DNA from: Labilibaculum manganireducens
Lineage (GTDB): Bacteria > Bacteroidota > Bacteroidia > Bacteroidales > Marinifilaceae
Reading direction: 5' to 3'
Assembly: GCF_002843385.1 (NCBI RefSeq)
Contig: NZ_MVDE01000014.1
Span: forward strand, 1 to 64,000
DNA length: 64,000 nucleotides
The position numbers and the translations under genes are program-made. The stretch's first letter is position 1. The number at the start of each line of letters is the position of its first letter. The notes beneath the pieces were generated by a model. It did no database searches, had not been told where the DNA came from, and was given only the letters and a program-made list of their open reading frames with translations. This document shows, piece after piece, positions 9,801-19,145 of this stretch.

Positions 9801-10991
9801 GGTTTTTGCAGCAAATTGCTGAACTGCCTTTCCCGTTTTATCAATTATGGTGATTCCTTCTCCATCGGTACCAATCCATAGATTTCCATTGCCGCATTTT
9901 AAAATGGATAGAACCCTTGCCGGGGAACCCGAAAGACTGCCGCTGTAATATCCAAAAGTTGATGATTCACTGGGTAATATATTGATATTGCCATAATTTG
10001 TGAAGACCCAGATATCATTGTTGTTTGTTTCTCCCAGTCCTATAATTGTATTGCTCTGTAATGAAAATTTATTGGTTTTCGAATGAGTGTATCTTCTTAC
10101 TTCTTTTGTTGCCGGATTCACCTGATACAGTCCGCCTCCGTCAGTACCCGCCCAAATGATTCCCTTGCTGTCGCGGAAAATGCGGATGATCATATTGGTT
10201 GGAACAAAATGTGAAGCTTTGGCTTTGTTGTGAAAATGATCGTAGGTTTCTGTTTCCGGATCGTAAGAAAATAATCCGTAAAGTTCTGTTCCAATCCAAA
10301 GATTTCCATTTTTATCAGTTGTTAAGATAGTGGTGTTGAATGGATTATTGAAAGGGCCTTTTAGTTCGGTAAGTTCCCGGGTTGATGTATTTCCCTTAAA
10401 GATTCGTCCTTTGTTGGTACTGAACCATACAATATCGTTTTTTCCTTCTGTAATGGATGTAATGGTTTCATTGGATGAGTAAATGTCAAATCGAATAATT
10501 GTTGAATCGGCAAGAGACTGACCGATTACTGTTCCGAAATTGCTGCCCAACCAAATTCCCGACGAACCAACGTATACAGATTCCAGTGTTTGATGTTCTG
10601 CTAACATGGTGATGTTGGAATATTGCGGCGAAAATTTTTCTGATGACATCAGTTTGGAAATCGAGCCTTTTTTAGATACGCACCAAATGTCTCCCCGGGA
10701 ATCTTTTAATAAGCTGAGAATTGAGGCAGCAGATGCTTCCTTTCCAAATATTTCGCTGTTTGAATATTGGCGGTAATCATATCCGTCAAAGCGCAGAATA
10801 CCCGTGTGCGAATTAAGCCACAGATAACCAAGTGAATCTTCTGCTACACTTGTGGCAATGGTTTGCTGTCTCCCTGATTCTGCTCTTACATGAATAAAAT
10901 TCGTTGATTCATCTGCGTATGAAAAGAGATACGTAGTACAAGCCAGTAATAGTAGAATCAGTTTAGCTGCAGGTGAATTTTTTCTCAACAT
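6888..10991 (-). CDS. Hybrid two-component system sensor/regulator (HTCS)
   Basis: The 1367-residue protein has a signal peptide, a periplasmic beta-propeller sensor of Reg_prop repeats (motifs such as [28 protein letters not shown]) and a Y_Y_Y domain. A transmembrane helix follows near residues 789-812, then HisKA with [12 protein letters not shown] (likely phospho-acceptor H848), HATPase ([18 protein letters not shown]) and a receiver with ILIVEDN and DVMMP (likely D1154). A C-terminal AraC helix-turn-helix spans about 1265-1360. Such proteins sense oligosaccharides and activate SusCD genes. ATG 10991 is chosen over 11063 because it places the signal peptide ([11 protein letters not shown], then leucines) at the N-terminus. 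It is divergent from the SusC gene and heads a three-gene operon. Confidence 0.95.
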   Translation of the reverse strand: MLRKNSPAAKLILLLLACTTYLFSYADESTNFIHVRAESGRQQTIATSVAEDSLGYLWLNSHTGILRFDGYDYRQYSNSEIFGKEASAASILSLLKDSRGDIWCVSKKGSISKLMSSEKFSPQYSNITMLAEHQTLESVYVGSSGIWLGSNFGTVIGQSLADSTIIRFDIYSSNETITSITEGKNDIVWFSTNKGRIFKGNTSTRELTELKGPFNNPFNTTILTTDKNGNLWIGTELYGLFSYDPETETYDHFHNKAKASHFVPTNMIIRIFRDSKGIIWAGTDGGGLYQVNPATKEVRRYTHSKTNKFSLQSNTIIGLGETNNNDIWVFTNYGNINILPSESSTFGYYSGSLSGSPARVLSILKCGNGNLWIGTDGEGITIIDKTGKAVQQFAAKTNTANGLTGNYIQALVEDENQNKWIGTYLNGLLLYDTKTNKFSSIKAVNKVGQMATDIRSLFIDNKNRIWVGSNVGISVYSLSGKQTAFYPHNKNGLKGSIAEVFLEDENNQIWIGMIDGGLFLFQEEKKLEDSFFIPFQLVNTKNKPENSISHGTTDDHGNLYFVNSYSKLLKFSTKEKKTVPITGFSNEEIHGVIAVIAADSLNLWVSRVNGISHLDLAAGRSYFYSWKNGTLKDRFLSGSAAKDKDGILYFGGVGGLNHFDPSRIKKTKKELRLRVNQLKIVNRDAEELIPEQLKAGIEQIKTLTLNHKQTSFSFQFSVINDHLDPNYFYAYRLKEFDNDWITTENMRVATYTNIPYGNYTFEVKAGTKRNVWDIQTQTIEVKILPPFWLRWWAYLIYTFLILIISFFIIRYSIMWARLKKKLYLKELQNEKDKELYELKMNFFAKMSHEIQTPLTLILSPIENMIERAEGNLLLRQRLQVIKNNANRLSRIAMELMTIRNKELGKLKISVSENNIIKDIHKTALSFMEQARFKQIDFNVEGVEKEEIMLWYDQQKLEHVIYNLLANAFKFTPREGKITIAVTENIEERKAEIKITDTGIGIPGNELTNIFNLFYQSKDGKAIGGTGIGLALSKELILLHKGEISVESELHKGTTFTISIPTGNQHFGQDEFAYHESSREEINETPVLPSNITQELRELIPDENKKNILIVEDNYEMLLFLEDSFKMFYNVRVAQNGQEALSCLSDYKADIILSDVMMPIMDGITLCKNLKEKKCTRHIPIILLTTKNTTSSKLEGLKFGAIEYINKPFNVKELLLKVNNILDAQRRVIEQYRAEILTDCKELEIESPDEKFIESVLQEIENNFEDPEFRLEELAVSLNMSYSNIYRRFLSLTGKTLVDFVRTFRLRKAVPILFNHNLTISEIAFKVGFNDPKYFSKCFKKEYKKTPKQYKLEYKALSSSDNLNPDID

Positions 10992-11113
10992 GATGTATCT
11001 GTTTCTAAGTTCAGGTACAAACAAAAATAGACATCTGTTAGAAGCCTTCCAAGTAGAATTCAAATAAAATTGATTGAGTGGATGTGTGTAAGTGTCTTAA
11101 AATTAACAGCATG

Positions 11114-11177
11114 GGAAAATGTCTACCACTTAGCCTAAAATATCCACTTTTTTATAAACACGATTCTTCACTTTTGA
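11114..11177 (+). promoter_or_regulatory. SusC promoter with 36-bp conserved activator box
   Basis: Positions 11114-11149 match 32875-32910 at 33 of 36 bases. The box contains a direct repeat, AAAATGTC at 11116 and AAAATATC at 11137, exactly 21 bp apart, each followed by a CCACTT-like tail. A TTTTGA word, resembling the Bacteroidota -7 element, ends its TTTTG 27 bases after the box. The same 27-base distance occurs at the second copy. Two direct repeats two helical turns apart suit an AraC-type activator. The nearby hybrid sensor is the obvious candidate (inference). Confidence 0.75.
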
Positions 11178-11194
11178 TACTCACGAGATCTGCG

Positions 11195-11222
11195 ACAAGA
11201 ATTAACTAACCTGAATTCTTGT
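11195..11222. repeat. Inverted repeat in SusC leader
   Basis: ACAAGAATT and AATTCTTGT form perfect 9-bp arms around a 10-base spacer, downstream of the presumed promoter and 46 bases before the SusC start. It may be an operator or a leader hairpin. Confidence 0.5.
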
Positions 11223-11268
11223 TGATAGACGTGAAATTATTTTTTATTCTAATTTAAAATAAACCTCT

Positions 11269-14217
11269 ATGAAAAACATTTTGTTGACAATTTGCTTGTG
11301 TGTATTGGGTTTTGCCTTATATGCTCAGGACGATGTTGTAAAAGGAAAAATTTTGGACAGTAGCGGACTCCCTCTTCCGGGTGTTAATATTATTGTGAAA
11401 GGAACGACAAACGGAACTTCTACCGATTTTGATGGAAATTATGAATTGAAATGTGCTATGGGAGATGAGTTAATTTTCTCTTTTATGGGATTTAAAACGC
11501 AGACGATTACAGTTACTTCTCGGACTGTTAATTGCACTCTTTTGGAAGATACTGAAATGCTTGATGAGCTTGTTGTAGTTGGTTATGGCGTGCAGAAGAA
11601 GTCTAACATGACTGGATCTGTTACGAACATAAAAGCAGACGATTTAAAAACGGTAACAACTCCGAATATCGCAAACATGCTGCAGGGAAAAGCGGCAGGT
11701 GTTTATGTGAGTGCAAATTCCGGACGACCTGGAGCTGCACCTAGAATCAGAATTCGTGGTAAGTCTACATTATCAGGTAGTGTAGATCCTTTATGGGTGG
11801 TTGATGGTGTGATTCAGGCTGAAGCACCGGATTTAAATGCTCAGGATATTGAATCGACTACAATTTTGAAGGATGCTTCGGCAACGGCTCTTTATGGTTC
11901 ACGTGCGGCCAATGGGGTTGTGCTGGTAACTACCAGATCTGCTCAGGCCAATCAATCTAAAATATCAGTATCAGTTAAAACCGGAGTTAGTGATTTGTCA
12001 TTGGGGAATTTCTCGATGATGAATGCTGCTGAAATGACTGATTACATTAAATCGTTTGGGAACGGATATGCCGATTTGGATTGGTTCACAGAAGATGCTC
12101 AGAATGTTGATACCGATTGGTTTGATGAAGGAACCAAATTGGGTGTTGTGCAGGATTATGGCATTTCATTTAGTGGCGGAAATGATAAAATGAAGACTTA
12201 TATATCGGGTAATGTGTACGATGAGTCAGGTGCTGTTAAGGGATACGATTATACCCGATATTCAGGAAGAATGAATGTGGATTATAAAATTCGTGAATAC
12301 CTTACTTTGCATCCTAAAATGAGTTTCACCTACAAGGATATTGAAGACAAGCAGCAAGGTGTTAGCGAAATGTTTCTGAATATGCCATATGATCGTCCAA
12401 GAGATGACAATGGCAATATTATTAACCCTAAGGATGAGGCTGTGGGTTGGATTGGGCGTGACAGAAGTAATTCCATTTACGATTTACAATGGAATTATTC
12501 TGAATCTACAACACTCAAATTATCTCCTTCATTAGGATTTGATGTGAATATTGCACCGGGTTTAACCTTTGTGTCATCTAACAGCTTCGATTATCAGCAT
12601 CATAATTCCATGTCTTACACGGATCCCCAGTCAAGTTCAGGACAAAATGATGGCGGTTCTATTTCGAACTACCACTGGAAAAGTTTAAACCGATTTTCGA
12701 ATCAGTTATTACGATTCACAAAATCGATTGATGAACATTTTTTCACTGTAATGGCAGCATATGAGTATAACAACTATGAATGGTCTACAACAAAAGCACA
12801 AAAAAATGGTGTTGTTTCAGGGACAAGTATTTTAGATGCTGGTGCTGAAATGAAAAATATTGAAGGTTCTAAAGATCATTACGCTTTCAAATCCTATTTA
12901 TTCAATGCTAACTATTCTTACTCTTCTCGCTACATGGCTCAGTTCTCTTTCCGTAGGGATGGTTCATCTAAATTTGGTGAGGATACTCGGTTTGGTAATT
13001 TTTATTCGATTAGTGGAGGATGGAATATTCATAACGAAGATTTCTTTGATATTAAAGAAATTAATGTTTTAAAACTACGGGCCAGTTATGGTGTTTTAGG
13101 TAATACGCCTGGAGATTATACAGTAAATAACAAGAGTAATTACCATCCAAGTAAGGAGCTGTATTCGATTACCAATCAGTACAATGGGGTTCCTGTTATT
13201 TCGGCCAACCAATTGGGCAACGACGATCTAACCTGGGAGAAAACTTACAGTACCAATTTTGCTGTTGATTTAAGAGTTTTTGATCGTTTTGATATCAATA
13301 TGGAATATTATATCAAAGACACTAAGGACCTTCTTTATTATGTATCTCTGCCTGCTACATCTGGTTTTAACGGCTACTGGGAGAATATTGGTGCTGTTAA
13401 AAATAAAGGTGTTGAGTTTATGATTGGTGCTGATATTTTTAAGGCTAAAGACAATAATTTTGCATGGCATATAGATGCTAATGTTGGTTTTAACACCAAT
13501 GAAGTTCAGGAATTGTATGAAAATAAGGAATTCACATCAGGAAATAAAATTCGTCGCGAAGGGGAAGATATGGATACCTGGTACATGCGCAAATGGGCGG
13601 GTGTAAATTCTGAGGATGGCAAACCTCAATGGGAAGTAATAGGTGAGGACGGAACCACTTCGTTAACCAGCAATTACAATGATGCCACCAATCAGATAGT
13701 TGGTGCTGCTTCACCGGATTTCTTTGGTGGTTTATCTTCGGTAATGTCTTATAAAAACTTTTCGTTGAATATGAATCTTGATTTTGTATCAGGAATTGAT
13801 ATTTACAATTCAAGTCGCGAATTGTATGACAATGATGGTGCTTACGCAAGTTTTAATTCAATGTCGTTAAAATCAGGATGGAGCCGTTGGACTAAACCTG
13901 GTGATATCGCAACGCATCCGCAAGCTTTAAATGGAGGAAACAGTCTCTCCAATAAAACATCATCGCGTTATCTGGAAAATGGAAGCTTTCTTAAACTTCG
14001 TAATGTGACCTTAAACTATTCATTTGCTGGATGTAAAGAAAAATCACTATTGAATAATTTGAGCGTTTATGTTTCTGCAGAAAATCTTTTGACAATTACT
14101 GATTTTTCTGGTGTTGACCCTGAAGTCGGAAATGAAGATTCAGAAGGAGAAACATCTCAATATGGAGATTATGCTATTCCAAGAAGATTTATGTTTGGTT
14201 TCAATTTCTCTTTTTAG
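11269..14217 (+). CDS. susC-like: SusC/RagA-like TonB-dependent outer-membrane transporter
   Basis: The 982-residue protein has a signal peptide ending near LYAQ. A carboxypeptidase-regulatory-like domain follows (VVKGKILDSSGLPLPGVN...GTSTDFDGNYEL, about residues 24-95). Next come a TonB-box-like segment (DELVVVGYGVQKK), a plug domain and a C-terminal barrel ending MFGFNFSF, with the usual terminal aromatic residue. SusC proteins import oligosaccharides across the outer membrane using TonB energy, capped by a SusD lipoprotein. It is the first gene of an operon with SusD and a DUF3472 lipoprotein and diverges from the hybrid-sensor operon. Confidence 0.95.
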   Translation: MKNILLTICLCVLGFALYAQDDVVKGKILDSSGLPLPGVNIIVKGTTNGTSTDFDGNYELKCAMGDELIFSFMGFKTQTITVTSRTVNCTLLEDTEMLDELVVVGYGVQKKSNMTGSVTNIKADDLKTVTTPNIANMLQGKAAGVYVSANSGRPGAAPRIRIRGKSTLSGSVDPLWVVDGVIQAEAPDLNAQDIESTTILKDASATALYGSRAANGVVLVTTRSAQANQSKISVSVKTGVSDLSLGNFSMMNAAEMTDYIKSFGNGYADLDWFTEDAQNVDTDWFDEGTKLGVVQDYGISFSGGNDKMKTYISGNVYDESGAVKGYDYTRYSGRMNVDYKIREYLTLHPKMSFTYKDIEDKQQGVSEMFLNMPYDRPRDDNGNIINPKDEAVGWIGRDRSNSIYDLQWNYSESTTLKLSPSLGFDVNIAPGLTFVSSNSFDYQHHNSMSYTDPQSSSGQNDGGSISNYHWKSLNRFSNQLLRFTKSIDEHFFTVMAAYEYNNYEWSTTKAQKNGVVSGTSILDAGAEMKNIEGSKDHYAFKSYLFNANYSYSSRYMAQFSFRRDGSSKFGEDTRFGNFYSISGGWNIHNEDFFDIKEINVLKLRASYGVLGNTPGDYTVNNKSNYHPSKELYSITNQYNGVPVISANQLGNDDLTWEKTYSTNFAVDLRVFDRFDINMEYYIKDTKDLLYYVSLPATSGFNGYWENIGAVKNKGVEFMIGADIFKAKDNNFAWHIDANVGFNTNEVQELYENKEFTSGNKIRREGEDMDTWYMRKWAGVNSEDGKPQWEVIGEDGTTSLTSNYNDATNQIVGAASPDFFGGLSSVMSYKNFSLNMNLDFVSGIDIYNSSRELYDNDGAYASFNSMSLKSGWSRWTKPGDIATHPQALNGGNSLSNKTSSRYLENGSFLKLRNVTLNYSFAGCKEKSLLNNLSVYVSAENLLTITDFSGVDPEVGNEDSEGETSQYGDYAIPRRFMFGFNFSF

Positions 14218-14344
14218 AGGAATGTGTTTGCTATACGTAACTGGGATCTAAATAAAAAAATGAAACAAGCATGCCAATTTACTCCTGTTGAGGAGAGATT
14301 ATTCATGCAACTTTCATAGGATAAAAACTTGAAATTTAAATCAA

Positions 14345-16144
14345 ATGAAAAATATATATAAATATTGCCTGGTTTCTATTTTGGTTCTCGGCTTTAGCTC
14401 GTGTGAGTTGGATATGGAGCCTTATGAAACAATAGAAAAAGATGCTGTTTACTCATCGGAAAATGCACTGGAGGCATTAACTCTAGGGAATTATGCTATT
14501 CTTAAAGGATCAGGAATTGCTGATGGTTACTCATGGGTGAATAATTACTTCCGTTTTGGAGAGTATTCAGGCGATAATGTAGCCTTAAGTGGTTCTACTA
14601 CTGATCCTTTATTTTATACATATAACTATAAGCGTCAGGTTAAAGGCTACAGAAAACAAGCCGTTTGGACAGCTGCTTATAAAGCGATTGTAGGGTGTAA
14701 TATCGTAATTGATAGAGCCGAAGAGGGGGTAAATGCAGACTTGGATAATCTTATCGGACAGAATTATTACTTAAGAGGAATGCAATATTTCTACCTGACT
14801 TCATTGTTTGGTCGCCCATACGGTCAAAGCCCGGAAACAAATTTAGGTGTACCTATAAAATTATCGACCGATGTTGATGATCAACCTTTGCGTTCAACAG
14901 TAAAGGAGTGTTACGAGCAGGTTGTTTCCGATTTAAAGAAAGCTGAATCTTTAATGCAATCAGAAAAAACTGCCAGTTATGCTACAAAAGAAGCTGCACA
15001 AGCTTTACTGTCTCGTGTTTACTTGTATATGGGTGATAACGATAATGCAATTGCTTATTCCGATTTAGTAATCAATTCGGGTCGTTATTCCTTATTATCG
15101 AAAGATGATTTTAAGAAATACCCAACATTCACTCCTGACGAAAATCAGGAAACAATTTTTGCTTTACGATTTGTTAATGGTGCTGATAATTCAGGGGCAG
15201 ATGATGATTGGTATGCATTTTCAGGAATGTATGCTGCCGTTGATGCGCAAGGAAAAGCTTCATTGGATGGTTCTGGCTGGGGTGAGCTGTATGCTTCTGT
15301 TACCTATAGGGATATTGTAGAGGAATGGGCTGATGATGCACGTGCTTCCTTTGTAACTTCAATGGTTTTAGATAAAAATAGTGAAGACCAGTGGGGAATA
15401 TGGTATGGCTTAAATTCGTATAAGTCTACCGATTCTGATGGACAGAAAAAGCTGAATGGATTGCTTTTTCATCAGGATTCGGTGAGTGCAGACCGCACTA
15501 TTTTGTATCAGAAATTAGCGCATACAAACGGGACTGTAAAATTAGAGGTGCCAATTATTACTGAAGTGGACTCTAAAACAGGAGTAACAAATTATTCTGT
15601 AAAACCTTATCAAATCAATTCTGAAACAGGAGCGACTCAATTATTGACATCTTTTGTAAAATTACGCATTAATCAGAAATTGGCTACTCGTCAAACCTAT
15701 CCTAAATATTTTATTACCAAATGTTCGGGACAGGAGAATAAAGGTCATTTATGGTCGCCGGTTATTTCACGTTTGGCTGAAATCTACTTGAATAAGGCCG
15801 AGGCTTATGCTAAAAAAGGTGATGTTGCTAATGCTCTTCTTAATGTGAATATGGTAAGAAGCAGGGCAATTGGTTCCGAAGCTGAATATACTGCAGCTGA
15901 TCTAACAGCAGGAGTCAGCATTTTAGACTTGGTTCTTAAAGAGCGTCGTTTGGAATTAGCTTATGAAGGACATCGTAAATTTGATGTTTTTAGAAACAAT
16001 AGAAATTTGAATAGAACTTATCCGGGAACTCATCTTCGTGGTAACGATCCGTTCTTTGAAGTAGATTATAATTCCAATGTTATTATAGAATACATTCCAG
16101 AGAATGAAATTTTAGCTCAGCCTGATTTACAGCAGAATCTGTAA
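14345..16144 (+). CDS. susD-like: SusD/RagB-like surface glycan-binding lipoprotein
   Basis: The 599-residue protein has a lipoprotein signal with lipobox near GFSSCELDMEP, followed by the typical SusD N-terminal phrase ETIEKDAVYSSENAL and tetratricopeptide-like helices. The C-terminal region carries ISRLAEIYLNKAEAYAKKGD and LDLVLKERRLELAYEGHRKFDVFRN, both hallmark segments of RagB/SusD. It acts at the cell surface as the lid of the adjacent SusC. The gap to SusC is 127 bases and no terminator is evident between them. Confidence 0.95.
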   Translation: MKNIYKYCLVSILVLGFSSCELDMEPYETIEKDAVYSSENALEALTLGNYAILKGSGIADGYSWVNNYFRFGEYSGDNVALSGSTTDPLFYTYNYKRQVKGYRKQAVWTAAYKAIVGCNIVIDRAEEGVNADLDNLIGQNYYLRGMQYFYLTSLFGRPYGQSPETNLGVPIKLSTDVDDQPLRSTVKECYEQVVSDLKKAESLMQSEKTASYATKEAAQALLSRVYLYMGDNDNAIAYSDLVINSGRYSLLSKDDFKKYPTFTPDENQETIFALRFVNGADNSGADDDWYAFSGMYAAVDAQGKASLDGSGWGELYASVTYRDIVEEWADDARASFVTSMVLDKNSEDQWGIWYGLNSYKSTDSDGQKKLNGLLFHQDSVSADRTILYQKLAHTNGTVKLEVPIITEVDSKTGVTNYSVKPYQINSETGATQLLTSFVKLRINQKLATRQTYPKYFITKCSGQENKGHLWSPVISRLAEIYLNKAEAYAKKGDVANALLNVNMVRSRAIGSEAEYTAADLTAGVSILDLVLKERRLELAYEGHRKFDVFRNNRNLNRTYPGTHLRGNDPFFEVDYNSNVIIEYIPENEILAQPDLQQNL

Positions 16145-16257
16145 ACAAATCATTTCAGGAGAGGTTTTTTTAACTTCTCCTGAAATATTTTATAGAATGA
16201 AAATTATTTAGTTGTGGACTTGGAGCGTGAGACGAATTAAAAGTGTAAAAAGATATA

Positions 16258-18054
16258 ATGAAGATTAAAATATATTCAAAACTAATTTTATTGTTGCTTA
16301 CTCAGTGTTTATGGGCATGTTCTTCTTGTTCTAAACTAGATTCTGATGCAAAGACAAATGATGAGGCACTTTTGAGTGAATTGAAAATTATTGTTCCTCT
16401 CTCGGGAAATGCCTGGCTGGTTGATGATATCTCTTTAAATGAAAGCATGATTTCTGATCAGGGTCTGAAAAACTGGACAAAGGAAACATCTCTGATCAGA
16501 ACTTTTGTAAGAGTAGATGCAACAGGAGAGTTGTGTTTGGGACTAAATGCCAAAGCGCTGAAAGGATCTTCAAAAGTGAAAGTAACAATTGGAGATGAAT
16601 CAAAAGAGATTGCAATTCACAAACAGGAAATGGGTGTTATTCCTGTTGGATGTTTCAATGTTTCACAGAAAGGATATGTTCAAATCGATATACAGGGCAT
16701 TTCAAAAACAGATTCTCATTTCGGTGAAGTATCCCAGTTACTGATAGGCGGAGAAGCAATAGCAGCAGGGACCTATTTTGTAAAAGACGATTTTTACTGG
16801 GGACGACGTGGTCCTTCTGTTCATTTGGGCTACGAAATTCCTTCTGACGCTGGTGATATTGAATGGTTTTATAACGAAATTGAGGTGCCTGAGGGAAATG
16901 ATCTTGTTGGTTCGTATTATATGGCGAATGGTTTTGGTGAAGGCTACTTTGGAATTCAAGTGAATTCCGAAACAGAACGCAGAATCTTATTTTCAGTATG
17001 GAGTTCTTTTAAAACAGATAATCCCAATGATATCCCGGAAGATGAGAAAATTAAGCTTTTAAGAAAAGGAGCTGATGTAAAAACGGGTGAGTTCGGTAAT
17101 GAAGGGTCTGGAGGTCAGAGTTACAGAATATACGATTGGAAAGCCGGAAACAGATATCGTTTTCTGTTGGGTGCTAAACCAACTAATGATAATTGTACAG
17201 ATTATACCGCTTACTTCTTTGCACCTGAAATTGGTAATTGGGAGCTGATCGCCAGTTTTCGACGGCCAAAAACTTCAACATATTTAACCCGACCACATTC
17301 ATTTCTTGAGAATTTTATGACTGAAATGGGACAGTTTACCCGTAAGGGAACTTATTTAAATCAGTGGGTGAGAAATACTGAGGGAACGTGGTTCGAAATG
17401 ACTAAGGCAACATTTACAACAGATGCTACCGGAAGTAACGGCGCACGATTGGATTATGATGGCGGAAAAGAAGGGGATCATTTTTACCTGAGAAATTGTG
17501 GCTTTTTTAGTGATAATGAAACATCCAACACATCGTTTACGAGAACAGCTAATGGAACAGCACCAGCTATTGACTTTTCTAAATTAGAAATCCCCTCCAT
17601 TTCAACTCAAACCTTAATGGACAGAACAGGATGGACAATAGTAGATTTCAGCACACAGGAAGATCAAGGAGGCGAAGGAGATACAGGTCGTGCTGCCGAT
17701 GTGCTTGATGGAGACGAAAATACTTACTGGCATTCGTGCTGGTCGGGTTGCACTGCAGCAGCTCCTCATCATATTACCGTTGATATGGGACAAGCCAATA
17801 CTGTAAATGGTTTTTGTTTTACACAAAGACAGAATCTGTCCAGAACGGTTCAGGATTTGGAAATACAAATAAGTGATGACAATGCATCTTGGGAAAGCCT
17901 GGGAGATTTTGTCCTGGAAAAGGCGACGAACCAGCAAACTATCGAACTAAACACAGCAAAAACATTCCGGTATTTTAAGTTCATTGCTAAAGTATCTCAT
18001 GATGGAACCGATAATGCTGCTATGGCAGAAATTGCGGCTTTTATCGCAGAATAA
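16258..18054 (+). CDS. Lipoprotein with DUF5077-like, DUF3472 and F5/8-type C domains
   Basis: The 598-residue protein has a signal peptide and cysteine-rich lipobox area (LWACSSCSK). An N-terminal beta domain (IIVPLSGNAWLVDD, about residues 40-170) resembles DUF5077. The following region (SVHLGYEIPSDAGDIEWFYNE through about residue 440) resembles DUF3472. The last ~140 residues (VLDGDENTYWHSCW, HHITVDMGQANTVNGF, RYFKFIAK) are an F5/8-type C, or CBM32-like, carbohydrate-binding domain. It probably binds or processes the glycan at the cell surface. The enzymatic activity of DUF3472 is unknown to me. It is the third and last gene of the SusCD operon, with a terminator right after it. Confidence 0.8.
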   Translation: MKIKIYSKLILLLLTQCLWACSSCSKLDSDAKTNDEALLSELKIIVPLSGNAWLVDDISLNESMISDQGLKNWTKETSLIRTFVRVDATGELCLGLNAKALKGSSKVKVTIGDESKEIAIHKQEMGVIPVGCFNVSQKGYVQIDIQGISKTDSHFGEVSQLLIGGEAIAAGTYFVKDDFYWGRRGPSVHLGYEIPSDAGDIEWFYNEIEVPEGNDLVGSYYMANGFGEGYFGIQVNSETERRILFSVWSSFKTDNPNDIPEDEKIKLLRKGADVKTGEFGNEGSGGQSYRIYDWKAGNRYRFLLGAKPTNDNCTDYTAYFFAPEIGNWELIASFRRPKTSTYLTRPHSFLENFMTEMGQFTRKGTYLNQWVRNTEGTWFEMTKATFTTDATGSNGARLDYDGGKEGDHFYLRNCGFFSDNETSNTSFTRTANGTAPAIDFSKLEIPSISTQTLMDRTGWTIVDFSTQEDQGGEGDTGRAADVLDGDENTYWHSCWSGCTAAAPHHITVDMGQANTVNGFCFTQRQNLSRTVQDLEIQISDDNASWESLGDFVLEKATNQQTIELNTAKTFRYFKFIAKVSHDGTDNAAMAEIAAFIAE

Positions 18055-18071
18055 GTTGAAATTGTAGTAAG

Positions 18072-18108
18072 AGGCCGTCCAAAATTTAAATTTGAGTCGG
18101 CCTTTTTT
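18072..18108 (+). terminator. Intrinsic terminator closing the SusCD operon
   Basis: The stem AGGCCG/CGGCCT encloses an AT-rich inner hairpin and is followed by a run of six T. It marks the left edge of the accessory island. Confidence 0.85.
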
Positions 18109-18230
18109 ACCAATTTAATTTCAAAACAGACTTTACTTAAAATGAATTAATTTTTAGCTGTATCGAGGCAAAAAAGTAAAGCACAGCCATGTTACGATGC
18201 ATCTCTGCTTTTGCCAGACAATATCCTGAA

Positions 18231-18541
18231 CCTTTAAAAAAGCAATTCTATTTGATACCACCAAAACCGACCGCTCACAACAGCTGGCGCGCGAGCTTTT
18301 CGACCTGTTGAACAAGGTTGACGGCGTAAAAAACAGCAAAAACAGACCGGAAAAACTAATGCGCGACAGAGCCTGCACCTACCTGAAACAATTGGTCGAC
18401 GAAATTCGTGCCTATGGCAAGTACGCCTTCTGGAACGACGAAGAGAAACAAAAGAGGTATTCGAGAGAGTATCAAAGAAAGGTTTACAAGAAATACACTG
18501 AGGCAAAAGCAAGTAAAAATATGCCAAAACCACTACAATAG
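18231..18541 (+). pseudogene. Truncated conserved hypothetical (C-terminal fragment)
   Basis: An open frame without a normal start codon runs from just after an in-frame TGA at 18228 to the TAG at 18539-18541. It encodes a charged helical peptide (DTTKTDRSQQLARELFDLL ... RDRACTYLKQLVDEIRAYG ... EEKQKRYSREYQRK). Alternative starts such as TTG 18308 would give 77 residues. The codon use, the long coherent charged helix and the higher GC content than the surroundings suggest the 3' end of a once longer gene. I recognise no named family. Its stop codon lies inside the first unit of the CAATAG array. Confidence 0.5.
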
Positions 18542-18703
18542 TTGACTTGTTTACCAATAGGAGCACTTTTTTACCAATAGGAGTTAATTTTTGCCAATAG
18601 ATTAGAATCGCCAAGCAATAGAGTGTAATTTATTCCAATAGGAATAGTAATTATCACAATAGACATATAAAATTAGCAATAGACATATAAAGAATGCCGA
18701 TAG
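18533..18703. repeat. Array of nine degenerate CAATAG units phased every ~20.3 bp
   Basis: Units of the form TTxCCAATAG end at 18541, 18560, 18580, 18600, 18621, 18641, 18662, 18682 and 18703, giving steps of 19, 20, 20, 21, 20, 21, 20 and 21. The core is conserved (CAATAG in most, CGATAG in the last) while the linkers are AT-rich and variable. Because the step alternates between 20 and 21 it is not a coding repeat. The spacing is close to two helical turns, which puts every core on the same face of the DNA. Confidence 0.85.
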
Positions 18704-18768
18704 CAATACCAATTCAAGCAACTGGAATCATTTTTTTAATTACTGCATACAACTGAAGAAAAGGAAAT

Positions 18769-18798
18769 ACCCCGAGCGAGAGCTTGGGGTGTTTTTTT
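18769..18798 (+). terminator. Intrinsic terminator
   Basis: The stem ACCCCGAGC/GCTTGGGGT (one G-T pair) is followed by G and seven T. It sits 66 bases after the phased repeat array. Confidence 0.85.
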
Positions 18799-19145
18799 AT
18801 TTTGCATGATAAGGCAAAAAGCTCAGCTTATTTCCTGCTTATTTAATTTGATTCTGCTTTGCTAAACAATATTGATTTTATAATTTAGTAAACCTTTAAC
18901 AAGAGCATGTAAATGAGCTGAAATTTACACTCATGTTTCTACTCAAAATATTAGTCTAATTAAGAATCCGATTAATGACATTTTTAGTGATTCATCATAA
19001 TATGTGTACATTACTGCCCTATATGGGTCGGTAAATACACTTTTTAAAAAAATATAAACGAAATAAAGCCCATTGCTTTATTTAGGAGTTTATGGGCAAG
19101 CTAAAAAGAGCATCGTGCTAACATCAAACGATAAAAGAATCTAAA
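18799..19145. other. AT-rich gene-free stretch leading into first cassette
   Basis: No gene is seen. At 19061-19083 there is a perfect hairpin, AAATAAAGC/GCTTTATTT with a 5-base loop. At 19088-19097 the sequence G|TTTATGGGC follows; its ATGGGC is complementary to GCCCAT at 20813-20818, the left end of the next boundary palindrome. I take 19088/19089 as the likely left border of the nuclease cassette, with weaker support than the later borders. Confidence 0.45.

Noticed and set aside
11114-11149. Reading the 36-bp box as a terminator or an IS end
   Set aside because: It has direct rather than inverted repeats, no T-run, and no transposase or target duplication at either copy. The fixed spacing to a promoter word fits an operator better.
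18234-18614. Minus-strand 126-codon frame
   Set aside because: It is antisense to the truncated plus-strand frame and the CAATAG array. Its residue pattern is low-complexity and arginine-rich, as expected of a shadow frame.
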